Shown: positions 25,272 through 34,876, counted from the first letter of the stretch. The stretch: 64,000 nt of DNA from DAITBA01 sp036824005 (GCA_036824005.1 DAITBA010000006.1:1-64000), one strand, 5' to 3'. The notes: generated from the sequence alone by a model not told the origin. Program-made: numbers and translations.

Positions 25272-26840
25272 ATGAAAATTCTGCAAGCCCTGATCAGTGT
25301 TTCCGACAAGACCGGCATCGTCGAATTTGCCCGCGCCTTGCACACCATGGGCATCAAGCTGCTGTCCACCGGCGGCAGCGCCAAGCTGCTGCGAGACAGC
25401 GGCCTGCCCGTCACCGAAGTGTCCGAGTATTCCGGCTTCCCCGAAATGCTGGACGGCCGGGTAAAGACCCTGCACCCGAAAATTCATGGCGGCATCCTCG
25501 CCCGGCGGGATTCACGCGATCACCTCGCCGCGATCGAGGCGGCCGGCATTGCACGCATTGATCTCGTGGTCGTAAACCTCTATCCGTTTGCCCAGACCAT
25601 CGCGCGGCCGGAATGCACGCTCGACGAGGCGATCGAAAACATCGATATCGGCGGCCCGACCATGGTACGCGCGGCGGCGAAGAATCACGCCGGGGTGGGC
25701 GTCATCACTGACCCGGCGGACTATGACAGAGTTTTGAGTGAGCTGCGCGCCAACGCCGGCGAGCTGGGCGCGGCAACGCGATTCGCCTTGGCGAAGAAGG
25801 CATTCACGCACACCGCCCGTTACGATGGCGCGATCGCCAACTACCTCACCGGTCTCGACGACAGCAACCGGCGCGGTACTTTCCCGCAGTGCCTGCAGTT
25901 CGCCTTCGACAAGGTGGAGGACCTGCGCTACGGCGAAAATCCGCACCAGCAGGCGGCCTTCTATCGTGAGCCCAACGCCCCAGCCGGCGGCATCGGCAGC
26001 TATGTCCAGCTGCAGGGCAAGGAACTGTCCTACAACAACATCGCGGATGCCGATGCGGCATGGGAGTGCGTCAAGAGCTTTGACCGGGGGGAATCCGCCG
26101 CCTGCGTCATCGTCAAGCACGCCAATCCTTGCGGCGTCGCGCTCGGCGCCAACGCGGTCGAGGCCTATCGACGCGCCTTCGCCACTGATCCGACGTCCGC
26201 CTTTGGCGGCATCATCGCCTTCAACGTCGCCCTCGACCACGCCGCGGCCGAGGCCGTGACGCAGCAGTTCGTCGAAGTGGTCATCGCGCCCGAGGTGACA
26301 GCGGACGCCAGGCAGGTTCTGGCGGCAAAACAGAACGTGCGTGTGCTGCGGGTGGCACTCGGCCATTCGACATCCGGGTTCGACCTGAAGCGGGTCGGCG
26401 GCGGCCTGCTGATGCAAAGCGCCGATTCCGCGCTCGTGCGGGCCGACGATCTCAAAGTCGTGACCAAACGTCAGCCCTCGCCCGCCGAACTCGACGACCT
26501 GCTGTTCGCCTGGCGCGTGGCGAAGTTCGTCAAATCCAATGCCATCGTCTATTGCCGCGACCGTCAAACCATAGGCGTCGGCGCCGGCCAGATGAGCCGC
26601 GTCGACTCCGCACGCATCGCCGTGCTCAAGGCAGAAGCCGCCGGCCTGCGCGTCGACGGCTCGGTCGTCGCATCGGACGCCTTCTTCCCGTTCCGCGACG
26701 GGCTAGATGTTCTTGCCAAGGCCGGCGCGCGCGCGGTCATCCAGCCCGGCGGCAGCGTGCGCGATGCCGAGGTGATCGCGGCCGCCGACGAACACGGAAT
26801 CGCCATGGTGTTCACCGGTTTTCGTCACTTCCGGCATTGA
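25272..26840 (+). CDS. purH: Bifunctional AICAR formyltransferase/IMP cyclohydrolase
   Basis: The ATG at 25272 starts a 522-residue PurH. The N-terminal cyclohydrolase domain reads ALISVSDKTGIVEFARAL and STGGSAKLLRDSGLPVTEVSEYSGFPEMLDGRVKTLHPKIHGG. The C-terminal transformylase domain has KHANPCG and SAFGGIIAFN and ends DEHGIAMVFTGFRHFRH. It performs the last two steps of IMP synthesis. The 173-nt gap after fis contains a TACAAT -10-like hexamer at 25183-25188. Confidence 0.97.
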   Translation: MKILQALISVSDKTGIVEFARALHTMGIKLLSTGGSAKLLRDSGLPVTEVSEYSGFPEMLDGRVKTLHPKIHGGILARRDSRDHLAAIEAAGIARIDLVVVNLYPFAQTIARPECTLDEAIENIDIGGPTMVRAAAKNHAGVGVITDPADYDRVLSELRANAGELGAATRFALAKKAFTHTARYDGAIANYLTGLDDSNRRGTFPQCLQFAFDKVEDLRYGENPHQQAAFYREPNAPAGGIGSYVQLQGKELSYNNIADADAAWECVKSFDRGESAACVIVKHANPCGVALGANAVEAYRRAFATDPTSAFGGIIAFNVALDHAAAEAVTQQFVEVVIAPEVTADARQVLAAKQNVRVLRVALGHSTSGFDLKRVGGGLLMQSADSALVRADDLKVVTKRQPSPAELDDLLFAWRVAKFVKSNAIVYCRDRQTIGVGAGQMSRVDSARIAVLKAEAAGLRVDGSVVASDAFFPFRDGLDVLAKAGARAVIQPGGSVRDAEVIAAADEHGIAMVFTGFRHFRH

Positions 26841-26886
26841 TCCGCGCCCGACGATGCGGAGCAATCAACGCCCCCTTGAGGTATGC

Positions 26887-26900
26887 TTGTCGCTCGACAA
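26887..26900. promoter_or_regulatory. 14-bp palindrome upstream of purD
   Basis: TTGTCG-CT-CGACAA lies 16 nt upstream of the purD ATG in the 76-nt purH-purD gap. It could be an operator or an mRNA hairpin near the ribosome-binding site. It does not match the enterobacterial PurR box. Confidence 0.25.
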
Positions 26901-26916
26901 ACGCACGTGACATGAC

Positions 26917-28200
26917 ATGAAAGTACTGGTCATCGGCTCCGGCGGGCGCGAGCATGCCCTGGCCTGGCGATTGGCGCAAAGCGACAAGGTACAGAGAGTG
27001 TTCGTCGCGCCGGGAAACGCCGGCACCGCGCGCGAGCCGGGGCTGCAAAACGTCGCCCTGCATTCCATTGCCGCGCTCGTCGCCTTCGCCCAACGCGAGC
27101 AGATTACATTGACCGTCGTCGGGCCCGAGGCGCCGCTCGCCGCCGGCGTGGTGGACGCCTTCCGCGCCAAGGAGCTGAAGATTTTCGGCCCCACGAAAGC
27201 GGCGGCGCAACTGGAGAGCTCCAAGGACTTCGCCAAGCAGTTCATGGTGCGCCATCACATCCCGACCGCGAAGTTCGCTACGTTCGCCGACGCCGCCCAG
27301 GCACATGCCTACGTCGATGCGCACGGCGCACCGATCGTGGTCAAGGCCGATGGGCTGGCCGCAGGCAAGGGTGTGGTCGTCGCGACGACGGCCGAGGAGG
27401 CGCACCGTGCGATCGACGCCATGCTGGTGGACAACAGGATGGGCGATGCGGGCGCGCGGGTGGTCATCGAGGAGTGTCTAGCCGGCGAGGAGGCGAGCTT
27501 CATCGTCATGTGCGATGGCAACCACGCCCTGGCACTGGCCACCAGCCAGGATCACAAACGCCTGAAAGACGATGATCAGGGCCCCAACACCGGCGGCATG
27601 GGCGCCTATTCCCCGGCACCCGTCGTGACACCTACGATCCATGCTCGGGTCATGCGCGAGGTGATCCTGCCGACGCTGCACGGCATGAGCCAGGAGGGCA
27701 TGCCTTACACCGGCTTCCTCTATGCCGGGTTGATGATTGACGAGGCCGGCAACGTCAAGGTGCTCGAATACAACTGCCGCATGGGCGATCCGGAAACGCA
27801 GCCGATCATGCTGCGGCTGAAGAGCGATCTGGTCGACCTGCTGGACGCCGCGGTGTCGGGCAGGCTGGAGCACGTCGAGGCGGAATGGGATCGCCGCGTC
27901 GCCCTCGGCGTCGTTCTGGCGTCGGCCGGCTATCCCGATGCGCCGCGCACACGTGATGTCATCCATGGCCTGCCAAAGGAGCGGGACGCGGATGCCGACT
28001 TCCATGTCTTCCACGCCGGCACGGTGTTGCATGATGACAAGGTCGTTACCAGCGGCGGCCGCGTCCTGTGCGTTACCGCGTTGGGTGACACGGTGAAGAT
28101 CGCCCAGAAGCGCGCCTACGAGGTGGTCGACCAAATCCAGTTCGACGGCATGCAATGCCGCCGCGACATCGGCCACCGCGCGCTACACAAGAAGTTCTAG
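26917..28200 (+). CDS. purD: Phosphoribosylamine-glycine ligase (GAR synthetase)
   Basis: This 427-residue ATP-grasp enzyme has MKVLVIGSGGREHALAWRL at the start, VVGPEAPLAAGVVDAFRA, VVKADGLAAGKGVVVATT, EEASFIVMCDG, the family signature PNTGGMGAYSPAPVV, and CRMGDPETQPIM for magnesium binding. It makes glycinamide ribonucleotide in purine synthesis. It follows purH in the same direction, as in many proteobacteria. Confidence 0.97.
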   Translation: MKVLVIGSGGREHALAWRLAQSDKVQRVFVAPGNAGTAREPGLQNVALHSIAALVAFAQREQITLTVVGPEAPLAAGVVDAFRAKELKIFGPTKAAAQLESSKDFAKQFMVRHHIPTAKFATFADAAQAHAYVDAHGAPIVVKADGLAAGKGVVVATTAEEAHRAIDAMLVDNRMGDAGARVVIEECLAGEEASFIVMCDGNHALALATSQDHKRLKDDDQGPNTGGMGAYSPAPVVTPTIHARVMREVILPTLHGMSQEGMPYTGFLYAGLMIDEAGNVKVLEYNCRMGDPETQPIMLRLKSDLVDLLDAAVSGRLEHVEAEWDRRVALGVVLASAGYPDAPRTRDVIHGLPKERDADADFHVFHAGTVLHDDKVVTSGGRVLCVTALGDTVKIAQKRAYEVVDQIQFDGMQCRRDIGHRALHKKF

Positions 28201-28273
28201 CGCGGCCCAGCACGACCCCATCGTCGTTACACACGCCGAGCGTGCCCGGTGCGCCCGGCCGTAGAGAAACTCC

Positions 28274-29176
28274 ATGCGACCCGACTCGAACGCGGCAAAG
28301 CACTATCTTCTCGACATCCAGTCGCGCATCGTCGCGGCGCTGGAAAATTTTGACGGCAAGGCTTTTCGCATCGACCGATGGGACCGTGCCGCGGGCGGCG
28401 GCGGTATCTCCTGCGTGATCGAAGACGGCGATTTCCTGGAACGCGGCGGCGTGAACTTCTCCCATGTTTTCGGCGAGAGTCTGCCGCCATCCGCCACCGC
28501 GGCGCGCCCGGATCTGGCCGGTCGCAGTTTCGAGGCGCTGGGCGTGTCGCTGGTGCTGCATCCGCGCAACCCCTACTGCCCGACGGTGCATATGAACGTG
28601 CGCTTGTTCGTCGCCTGCAAGGCCGATGCCGCGGACGTATGGTGGTTCGGTGGGGGAATGGATCTGACGCCCTACTACGCTTTCGAGGAAGATGTCCGCC
28701 ATTTCCATGCCACGTGCAAGGCGGCGCTCGACCCCTTCGGCCCGCACGTGCACAAGCACTACAAGGATTGGTGCGACCGCTACTTCTTCCTCAAGCACCG
28801 CAACGAGCCGCGGGGCGCCGGCGGCATCTTCTACGACGATCTCAACGAGGACGGCTTCGAGCGCTGTTTCGCTTTGACCCGCAGCGTTGGCGATCACTTC
28901 CTCGACGCTTACCTGCCCATCGCCGCACGCCGGCGCGATCACGCCTACGGCGAGCGCGAGCGCGACTTCCAGGCATATCGGCGCGGGCGTTACGTCGAGT
29001 TCAATCTCGTGTACGACCGTGGCACGCTGTTCGGTCTGCAGTCGGGCGGACGCACCGAATCCATCCTCATGTCCCTGCCGCCGGTGGTGAAGTGGCGCTA
29101 CGACTGGCGCCCGGAGCCGGGCAGCGCCGAGGACAAGCTCTACACCGAGTTCCTGGTCGCCCGCGACTGGGTATAG
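28274..29176 (+). CDS. hemF: Oxygen-dependent coproporphyrinogen III oxidase
   Basis: This full-length 300-residue HemF has WDRAAGGGGISCVIEDGDFLERGGVNFSHV, HPRNPYCPTVHMNVR, WWFGGGMDLTPYY, HYKDWCDRYFFLKHRNEPRGAGGIFYDDL, RRGRYVEFNLVYDRGTLFGLQSGGRTESILMSLPP and WRYDWRPEPGS. It converts coproporphyrinogen III to protoporphyrinogen IX using oxygen. It is convergent with hemY, 25 nt away. The rest of the early haem genes are close by. Confidence 0.97.
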   Translation: MRPDSNAAKHYLLDIQSRIVAALENFDGKAFRIDRWDRAAGGGGISCVIEDGDFLERGGVNFSHVFGESLPPSATAARPDLAGRSFEALGVSLVLHPRNPYCPTVHMNVRLFVACKADAADVWWFGGGMDLTPYYAFEEDVRHFHATCKAALDPFGPHVHKHYKDWCDRYFFLKHRNEPRGAGGIFYDDLNEDGFERCFALTRSVGDHFLDAYLPIAARRRDHAYGERERDFQAYRRGRYVEFNLVYDRGTLFGLQSGGRTESILMSLPPVVKWRYDWRPEPGSAEDKLYTEFLVARDWV

Positions 29177-29201
29177 GCGCTGCGCGAGTCTCGGTGGCGA
29201 C

Positions 29202-30371
29202 TCACGCCATGCGCGCCGCGGCGCGGTAATGCGTGTCGGCCTGCTCTCCGCGCCCGAGTTGGTCCAACAACTCGGCCAGTTCGATATGGGCGGTCCGGCT
29301 TGGCGCGACGGCGATCGAAGCCTCCAGATAGCTCTGGGCCTTGCCCCACAGTTGCTGCTGCAGGCACAGACGGCCGAGCGCCAGCAGCAGCCCGGCGTCG
29401 CGCGGCTGCGACTTGAGCCAATCCTCGGCGTGAGCGATCCGGCCAAGGAGATCACCGCCGCGGCATTCGGCGTAGAGCTGCGCCAACTCCGTGCTCCATT
29501 CGCCCTTGAGTTGCTCCTCGATGATCCGCTGGGCCCCATCTGCCTCGCCGGCCGCGATCAGCGCCCGCGCCGCCGCACCGGCAAGGCGCGCATCGCGCCG
29601 CTCAGCTTCGGGCTGCTGACGCCAGTACGCGAGCAGTCCCGCAGGATCCTCACGCAGGTTGCGAATGCTCTCCTGGTGGGCACGGTAGCGCAGCGACGCG
29701 GCAACCTCGGGCGACAGCGCGCGATGCTTCTCCAGCTGGCGCGCCAGCCGCAACACCTCCGTCCAACGGCCCAATGCCTGCCCGGTGCGCAGCGCCAGGC
29801 GCAGGGCAGCGATATGCCGTTGCCCGCCTTTCTGCAACTGCTCGAGGCTGTCCAGCGCCAGATCGAAGCGCCGCGCGTCGTAGTGCAGCTCCGCCGCCGT
29901 CATCAGCCGCGCCGTGCGCACATCCTTGTCTTCGACGGCGGCCCGCTCCAGCCACTCCCGTTCCTGTTTGTCATCGCGCATGGCGCGCGCCGCACGCGCC
30001 GCGATCAGGGCCGCCAGCCCAGGCGCCTCGGCACCGGCATGGGCCTGCGTGGCCGATGCCACCGCGTGGCCATAGCGGCCCTCGAACAGGAAGCGCACGG
30101 CATCGCGCAGCGCGCGCGCCGCCTTGTCGCGCTTCCTGCGCTCACGAAAGGCGTGCACCGCCATAGGTAGCCGCAGGGTGTGGCCAATCATCCGCAGCAG
30201 GATGTAGAACAGCACGAACGCCACCAACAGCGCGGCGATAAGAAGATTGAGCGAGAGCTGGACGCGGTACGGCGGCAGCACGAGCAGGGCGTAGCCCTCG
30301 TTGTAGCGCGCGGCCACGGCGAGCCCTACCGCGAGGCCGAACAGCACAAGAAACCAGAATACCGCCCGCAT
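29202..30371 (-). CDS. hemY: HemY protein, TPR-containing inner-membrane protein of the hem cluster
   Basis: The ATG at 30371 starts two membrane helices (residues about 4-22 and 42-63) followed by a cytoplasmic or periplasmic TPR-rich region. This is the architecture of the proteobacterial HemY N-domain family and not of the protoporphyrinogen oxidase that shares the name. The product has 389 residues. A GTG two codons upstream overlaps the hemX stop and is an alternative start. Its biochemical role is not settled. It always travels with hemX and hemCD. Confidence 0.9.
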   Translation of the reverse strand: MRAVFWFLVLFGLAVGLAVAARYNEGYALLVLPPYRVQLSLNLLIAALLVAFVLFYILLRMIGHTLRLPMAVHAFRERRKRDKAARALRDAVRFLFEGRYGHAVASATQAHAGAEAPGLAALIAARAARAMRDDKQEREWLERAAVEDKDVRTARLMTAAELHYDARRFDLALDSLEQLQKGGQRHIAALRLALRTGQALGRWTEVLRLARQLEKHRALSPEVAASLRYRAHQESIRNLREDPAGLLAYWRQQPEAERRDARLAGAAARALIAAGEADGAQRIIEEQLKGEWSTELAQLYAECRGGDLLGRIAHAEDWLKSQPRDAGLLLALGRLCLQQQLWGKAQSYLEASIAVAPSRTAHIELAELLDQLGRGEQADTHYRAAARMA

Positions 30372-30373
30372 GC

Positions 30374-31459
30374 TCACCTGTTCGCCGCGGCGCCCTTGTC
30401 GCGACCGACCTTGGTGTTGCGCACTGCCGCCAGGCTGTCATTGATGGTTGGCAGCTCGACGGTCAGTTCGGCGCGCCCCAGTTGGCGCAACGTTTCGAGC
30501 GCCGTGGCGGTCTGCCTGTGGCGGGCGTCGAAGTAGCGCTCGACCCACACCTGCGCCTGCCGGACGTCTTCACGGAAGCTCTTGCCGTCGCGCGCGAGCA
30601 ACGCCATGCGCGCGCTGACCAAGCGCAGCTTCAGGTTCTCGCGCAGAAAGAAAGTGTGCTCCGGTGCCAGCAGGACCGGCTCGGTCTGTCGATCCAGCCG
30701 CTCGATGCGCACGAGTTGTCTCAACTCGGTCCAGAATTCGTGCGCCAGCCTCTGCCAGAAGGACACCGCGTCATCCGCCGCGGTCCTCACCTCCTCGGAA
30801 CGCGGCGTCGCCTCGTAGCCCAGGGGCATGGAATCGACCGCCGCGATGACCGATTCGAGACGCAGCGCCATGCCGGGCACATCGGCCACCGATGCCGCTC
30901 GCAGCCGTTCCATGTCGCGCGCCAGCACCTTGCGCAGCGGCAGGAACTCGGGACGGTTCGACGCCAGCAGGCGGGTGTCGGCATTCTGCAGCGCCGTGAG
31001 TGCCACTTCGACGTTGCCACCGAGCTGAAGCTGCTGCGCAGCAAGGGCCAGCGTCTGCTCGGCATCTACCAGCACCCGGTCCTCGCGATTGCGCGTGAGT
31101 TCCTGGTACATCGCGTCCAGGGCGGCTTGGTGGGCATGGAAGTCCGCGACCTTGGCGTCGAGCACGCCGACCCTCGCCTGCATGCTCTGCAGCGCCTCCT
31201 GCATCTGCTTGCCCTGTTCCCGGACCTCGCGCGCCCAGGCATCGCCCTCGCCTACGCGCCTGCTCAACTGGTGACGCAAGTCGTCGAGTTGCGCGCGCGT
31301 ATCCCACCATTGCCAGGCAATCAGCGCAATCGCAGCGAGCGCAAGCAGCAGCGCCGGTTGGCGCAGCGTGACCCAAAGTTGCATGGCCGCACCGGAGCGC
31401 GGCACGGCGGGCGGCGAGGCGTCGGCATCCAGTCGATTCGGATCGCTGACCTGATTCAT
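30374..31459 (-). CDS. hemX: HemX family membrane protein (uroporphyrinogen methyltransferase-like name only)
   Basis: This 361-residue protein has a short cytoplasmic N-terminus, one membrane helix (about residues 33-50), a coiled coil rich in Gln, Glu and Arg (about 55-120), and a helical domain with the HemX-family VDAEQTLALAAQQLQLGGNVEVALTALQNADTRL. It has no SAM-methyltransferase motifs, despite the family's historical annotation. The start overlaps the hemD stop (31456-31459). It may form an assembly with HemY around haem synthesis. That is an inference from linkage. Confidence 0.92.
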   Translation of the reverse strand: MNQVSDPNRLDADASPPAVPRSGAAMQLWVTLRQPALLLALAAIALIAWQWWDTRAQLDDLRHQLSRRVGEGDAWAREVREQGKQMQEALQSMQARVGVLDAKVADFHAHQAALDAMYQELTRNREDRVLVDAEQTLALAAQQLQLGGNVEVALTALQNADTRLLASNRPEFLPLRKVLARDMERLRAASVADVPGMALRLESVIAAVDSMPLGYEATPRSEEVRTAADDAVSFWQRLAHEFWTELRQLVRIERLDRQTEPVLLAPEHTFFLRENLKLRLVSARMALLARDGKSFREDVRQAQVWVERYFDARHRQTATALETLRQLGRAELTVELPTINDSLAAVRNTKVGRDKGAAANR

Positions 31460-32268
31460 GACCGGACGGCGTGCGCCCCGGAAAAGTATTCGAGCAGACC
31501 GGCAATCACCCCCTCATCGCCGGGTGCGGTCGGGATCACCCGCTGCAAGCCCAAGCGATGCGCCTCTTGGGCGATACGTTCGTGGGGCACGAACGTCGGC
31601 GTTTCCCGCAGCCATGTCTGGCCCGCTGAACCAACCATGTCGAACAGATTGCGCAGCCCCTCACTGGAGGTCACGGTCATAGCATCGAGTGCATGGGCCG
31701 CCCACAGATCGAGCAGCGGTGCCGGATTGAGGTCGGGCCGGCTGCGGTGATAGCAGGTAACGTACTCGACCACGGCACCGCGCCCCGACAATGTCCGGCC
31801 GAGGAGCTCGCGACCGCCGTCGCCGCGGAAGATGACGACGCGCTTGCCGCGCACGCGCGCCGGCGCAAGCTCGGGCAAGGCCAACAGGGACTCCGAATCG
31901 AAGCGCTCGCGCGGCGCAATGATGTTGTCGATGCCGAAGCGCTGCAACGCCCGCTCGCTGGACTTACCCATGGCCGCCACGGCCACGTGGACAGGCCAGT
32001 CGCGCTGAGCCCTGATGACGCCCAGCGCCTTGTCCACCGCGTTCGGACTGACAAACACCGCCAACTCGAAATCGTCGATGCGCGCCGCCAGCGCAACCAG
32101 CGCCTGCGGCTGCGCGACATCTGCGATCGCCAGCACAGGAAAGAGCACCGCGGTGCCGCCGTGGGCACGGATGGCCGACACAAGCCCCTGCGCCTGGGCC
32201 GCCGGCCGGGTAACGACGACATGCCGTCCGGATAGCACCGCCTGGTCGGATAGCGTGGAGACGCTCAT
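31456..32268 (-). CDS. hemD: Uroporphyrinogen-III synthase
   Basis: This 270-residue protein has the two-lobed HemD fold: VVVTRPAAQAQGLVSAIRAHGG at the start, AVFVSPNAVDKAL, VAAMGKSSERALQRFGI, VIFRGDGGRELLGRTLSGRGAVVEYVTCYHR, and TVTSSEGLRNL in the second lobe. It closes hydroxymethylbilane to uroporphyrinogen III. The sequence is poorly conserved in general, so context (hemC overlapping by 4 nt upstream, hemX downstream) strengthens the call. Confidence 0.94.
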   Translation of the reverse strand: MSVSTLSDQAVLSGRHVVVTRPAAQAQGLVSAIRAHGGTAVLFPVLAIADVAQPQALVALAARIDDFELAVFVSPNAVDKALGVIRAQRDWPVHVAVAAMGKSSERALQRFGIDNIIAPRERFDSESLLALPELAPARVRGKRVVIFRGDGGRELLGRTLSGRGAVVEYVTCYHRSRPDLNPAPLLDLWAAHALDAMTVTSSEGLRNLFDMVGSAGQTWLRETPTFVPHERIAQEAHRLGLQRVIPTAPGDEGVIAGLLEYFSGAHAVRS

Positions 32269-33212
32269 TGCCTGCCTTGGCCGAGTTGCGTCAGGATCTC
32301 GTCGGCGCCGCGCTCGCGTAGCTGATCGGCCAGGGCAAGCCCCAGCGCCTCAGGATTCGCCGCGCTGCCCGTCGCTTCGGCGCTCGCCACACGCTGGCCA
32401 TCGGGGGTAGCAACGAATCCTCGCAGCCAGATGTCATCGCCGAGCGGCTCGGCGTAAGCACCGAGCGGCACCTCGCAGCTGCCGGCGAGTGCCCGGGATA
32501 CGGCACGCTCGGCGCGCACGCAGGCGGTCGTCGCCGAATCGACAAGCGGCGCCAGCCAGTGCACGATCTCCGGCCGCGACGACAGTGCCTCGATGCCGAG
32601 CGCGCCCTGGCCGGCCGCGGGCAGGGACAGCTCCGCCGACAGCACCGTACGGATGCGCGCAGCCAATCCGAGGCGCGTCAGCCCGGCAGCGGCGAGTATG
32701 ATCGCATCGTAATCGCCCCCGTCCAGCTTGCGCAACCGGGTGTCGAGATTGCCGCGCAGGCTGGTCACGGCGAGATAAGGGAAGCGGGCATGCAACTGCG
32801 CTTCCCGGCGCAGACTTGATGTGCCCACCACCGCACCTGGGGGCATGTCGTCGAGGCTAACATACTTGTTGGAAACGAAGGCGTCGAGCGGGACTTCGCG
32901 CTCGGAGATCGCCACCAGTGCGAACTCCGGTTCCATCACCATCGGCACGTCCTTCATGGAATGCACCGCGATATCGGCCCGACCGTCAAGCAGCGCCGCT
33001 TCCAGCTCCTTGACGAACAGCCCCTTGCCGCCGACCTTGGCCAGCGGACGGTCGAGAATCCTGTCGCCGCGCGTGGTCATGCCGAGAATCTCGACCAGAC
33101 AGCGCGGGTATAATCGCTGCAGGCGCGCACGCACATGCTCGGCCTGCCACATGGCGAGTCGGCTCTCGCGGGAAGCAATGACGATACGCTCGGGCGCAGC
33201 GTTGCGGGTCAC
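32265..33212 (-). CDS. hemC: Porphobilinogen deaminase (hydroxymethylbilane synthase)
   Basis: This 315-residue enzyme has VIASRESRLAMWQAEHVRARL, TTRGDRILDRPLAKVGGKGLFVKELE, HSMKDVPM, GTSSLRREAQL, LRGNLDTRLRKLDGGDYDAIILAAAGL, GQGALGIE and the cofactor-binding cysteine in GSCEVPLGAYAE. It polymerises four porphobilinogens. It leads the minus-strand hemCDXY operon. A divergent thioredoxin-like gene starts 33 nt away. Confidence 0.97.
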   Translation of the reverse strand: MTRNAAPERIVIASRESRLAMWQAEHVRARLQRLYPRCLVEILGMTTRGDRILDRPLAKVGGKGLFVKELEAALLDGRADIAVHSMKDVPMVMEPEFALVAISEREVPLDAFVSNKYVSLDDMPPGAVVGTSSLRREAQLHARFPYLAVTSLRGNLDTRLRKLDGGDYDAIILAAAGLTRLGLAARIRTVLSAELSLPAAGQGALGIEALSSRPEIVHWLAPLVDSATTACVRAERAVSRALAGSCEVPLGAYAEPLGDDIWLRGFVATPDGQRVASAEATGSAANPEALGLALADQLRERGADEILTQLGQGRQ

Positions 33213-33245
33213 GGCTGGAAATTCACCTGGAATGATTGGACGAAA

Positions 33246-33719
33246 GTGAGAGCGGGCCGCTTACGACCAGCCTTGACGATTCTAGCATGGCTATCCGCGA
33301 CTGCCGCCGCTGCGGAGCTGCCGCTGGCGCAAGACCTGGCGCGGGATGCGCAGGAACTCGCGGCCAAGCGCATTCCGATGCTAGTTCTCTATAGTCAGGC
33401 CGATTGCCGCTGGTGCGAGCGCGTGCGCCGAGAGTATCTCGGCCCGATGCAGCGCGATCCTTCCTACCGCGCCCGGGTCGTGCTGCGCCAGATCGATCTC
33501 GATTCGCAGGCACGATTGATCGACTTCTCCGGCCGTGCCACGACCCACCTCGACTTCGCCCGCGCCGAGGGGGCCCGCGTTACGCCGACGGTACAACTCT
33601 ACGGCCCAAAAGGTGAGCGGCTCGCCGAGGCCATCATCGGATTTCTCCTACCTGACTTTTATGCGGCCTACATCGACTCCGCCATTGTTCAGGCCACCTC
33701 CCGGTTGCGCGGACAATGA
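33246..33719 (+). CDS. Secreted thioredoxin-fold protein with CxxC motif
   Basis: A GTG at 33246 gives 157 residues with a signal-like N-terminus (residues 1-23, ending ATAAAA). The frame is open further upstream into hemC but has no better start. LVLYSQADCRWCERVRREYL is a thioredoxin-like active site with CRWC, and VTPTVQLYGPKG holds the cis-proline. It resembles SoxW/thioredoxin-like periplasmic proteins, with substrate unknown. It shares a 4-nt overlap with the downstream YbaK gene. DsbD-type reductants are not in the window. Confidence 0.82.
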   Translation: MRAGRLRPALTILAWLSATAAAAELPLAQDLARDAQELAAKRIPMLVLYSQADCRWCERVRREYLGPMQRDPSYRARVVLRQIDLDSQARLIDFSGRATTHLDFARAEGARVTPTVQLYGPKGERLAEAIIGFLLPDFYAAYIDSAIVQATSRLRGQ

Positions 33720-34204
33720 GCAAGGATCACGCCCCCGATACCCCCGCCACCGCATTCTTGCGCAAACATGGCATGGCCTTCTCCACCCACCTCTACGAAT
33801 ACGTGGAGCACGGCGGCACGCGCGTTTCGGCTCGCGAGTTGAACGTGGACGAGCATGCCGTGGTCAAGACCCTGGTCATGGAAGACGACTGCCGTAAGCC
33901 GCTCATCGTGCTCATGCACGGTGATCGCAAGGTGTCCACCAAGGAACTGGCGCGCCAGATCGGCGCCAAGAAGATCGAACCCTGCAAGCCGGACGTTGCC
34001 CACCGCCATACCGGCTATCTGGTCGGTGGCACTTCGCCTTTCGGCACGAGGAAGGTACTGCCGGTGTTCATGGAGAAGACTATCCTCGACCTGCCGCTGA
34101 TCTACATCAACGGCGGCCGGCGCGGCTTTCTCGTCGGCATTCATCCCCACGACCTGCTGCGCGTCGTTCATCCGACACTGGTCAGTGCCGCGCTGGCCGA
34201 GTAG
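33716..34204 (+). CDS. ybaK: YbaK/EbsC family aminoacyl-tRNA deacylase
   Basis: This 162-residue protein has the YbaK fold: TPATAFLRKHGMAFSTHLYEYVEHGG, then AVVKTLVMEDD with the conserved lysine of the active site, and the signature HRHTGYLVGGTSPFGTRKVLPVFME. It hydrolyses mischarged Cys-tRNA(Pro) or a related substrate. Which one cannot be told from sequence. It overlaps the thioredoxin-fold gene by 4 nt. It is convergent with the response regulator that follows. Confidence 0.9.
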   Translation: MSKDHAPDTPATAFLRKHGMAFSTHLYEYVEHGGTRVSARELNVDEHAVVKTLVMEDDCRKPLIVLMHGDRKVSTKELARQIGAKKIEPCKPDVAHRHTGYLVGGTSPFGTRKVLPVFMEKTILDLPLIYINGGRRGFLVGIHPHDLLRVVHPTLVSAALAE

Positions 34205-34237
34205 GACGACGCCCTGCACGGTCCAACGCAAACTCGG

Positions 34238-34876
34238 CTACTCCACCAGCTTCAGCCGCATGGCCAGCCGCATCAGCTCGATGTCGCTCTTCACACCCAG
34301 CTTGGTCTTGATCTGGTAGTGGCAGTTCTGCGCCGTCTTAGGGCTGATGTGCAGCGCGGCACCGATCTCCTCCGCCGTCCTGCCCTGCACCAGCAGGCGC
34401 AGAATCTCGAATTCCCGCGGCGTCAGCTCGCGGAACGGATCATCGGAATTGTCGAGCAAGGCAAGCGCCAGTTCCGGCGCGATGTCCGGGCTCAACGTGC
34501 GGGCACCGCCGGCCACCTGATAGACCGCCTTGATCAGGGTTTCCGGTGGGCTGCTTTTCGTCACGTAGCCGAGCGCTCCTGCCCGCAGCGCCTGCGTGGC
34601 GAAGAGCGGATCGCGATGCATGCTGAAAGCCAGCACGCGGGCTGACGGATCCCGTTGCGCGAGACGGCGGATCAGTTCGATGCCCCCCATGTCGGGCAGG
34701 GCAAGATCGAGGATGGTCACGTCGGGCGCGTGCTCGCGATAGAGCGCGTAGGCTTCCGCCGCCGTCGCCGCCTCCGCCACGATGACGAGGTCTGGCCGCC
34801 GCTCGAGCAGGCGCCGGTAGCCTTCGCGCACCACGGCGTGATCATCCACCAGCAGCAGTCTTATTCCGTTTTCCAT
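34238..34876 (-). CDS. NarL/LuxR-type response regulator
   Basis: This 212-residue protein has a receiver domain (residues 6-120) with acidic residues D11 and D12, phospho-acceptor D57 (ILDLALP) and K107. A LuxR-type helix-turn-helix follows at about 148-205 (RELTPREFEILRLLVQGRTAEEIGAALHISPKTAQNCHYQIKTKLG). It overlaps the sensor kinase gene by 16 nt, so the two form a cognate pair. The HTH resembles the UvrY/GacA and NarL groups. Target genes are unknown. Confidence 0.93.
   Translation of the reverse strand: MENGIRLLLVDDHAVVREGYRRLLERRPDLVIVAEAATAAEAYALYREHAPDVTILDLALPDMGGIELIRRLAQRDPSARVLAFSMHRDPLFATQALRAGALGYVTKSSPPETLIKAVYQVAGGARTLSPDIAPELALALLDNSDDPFRELTPREFEILRLLVQGRTAEEIGAALHISPKTAQNCHYQIKTKLGVKSDIELMRLAMRLKLVE

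Noticed and set aside
30374..31459. HemX as an active uroporphyrinogen-III methyltransferase
   Set aside because: No SAM-binding or methyltransferase motifs are present. The name in the family is historical.
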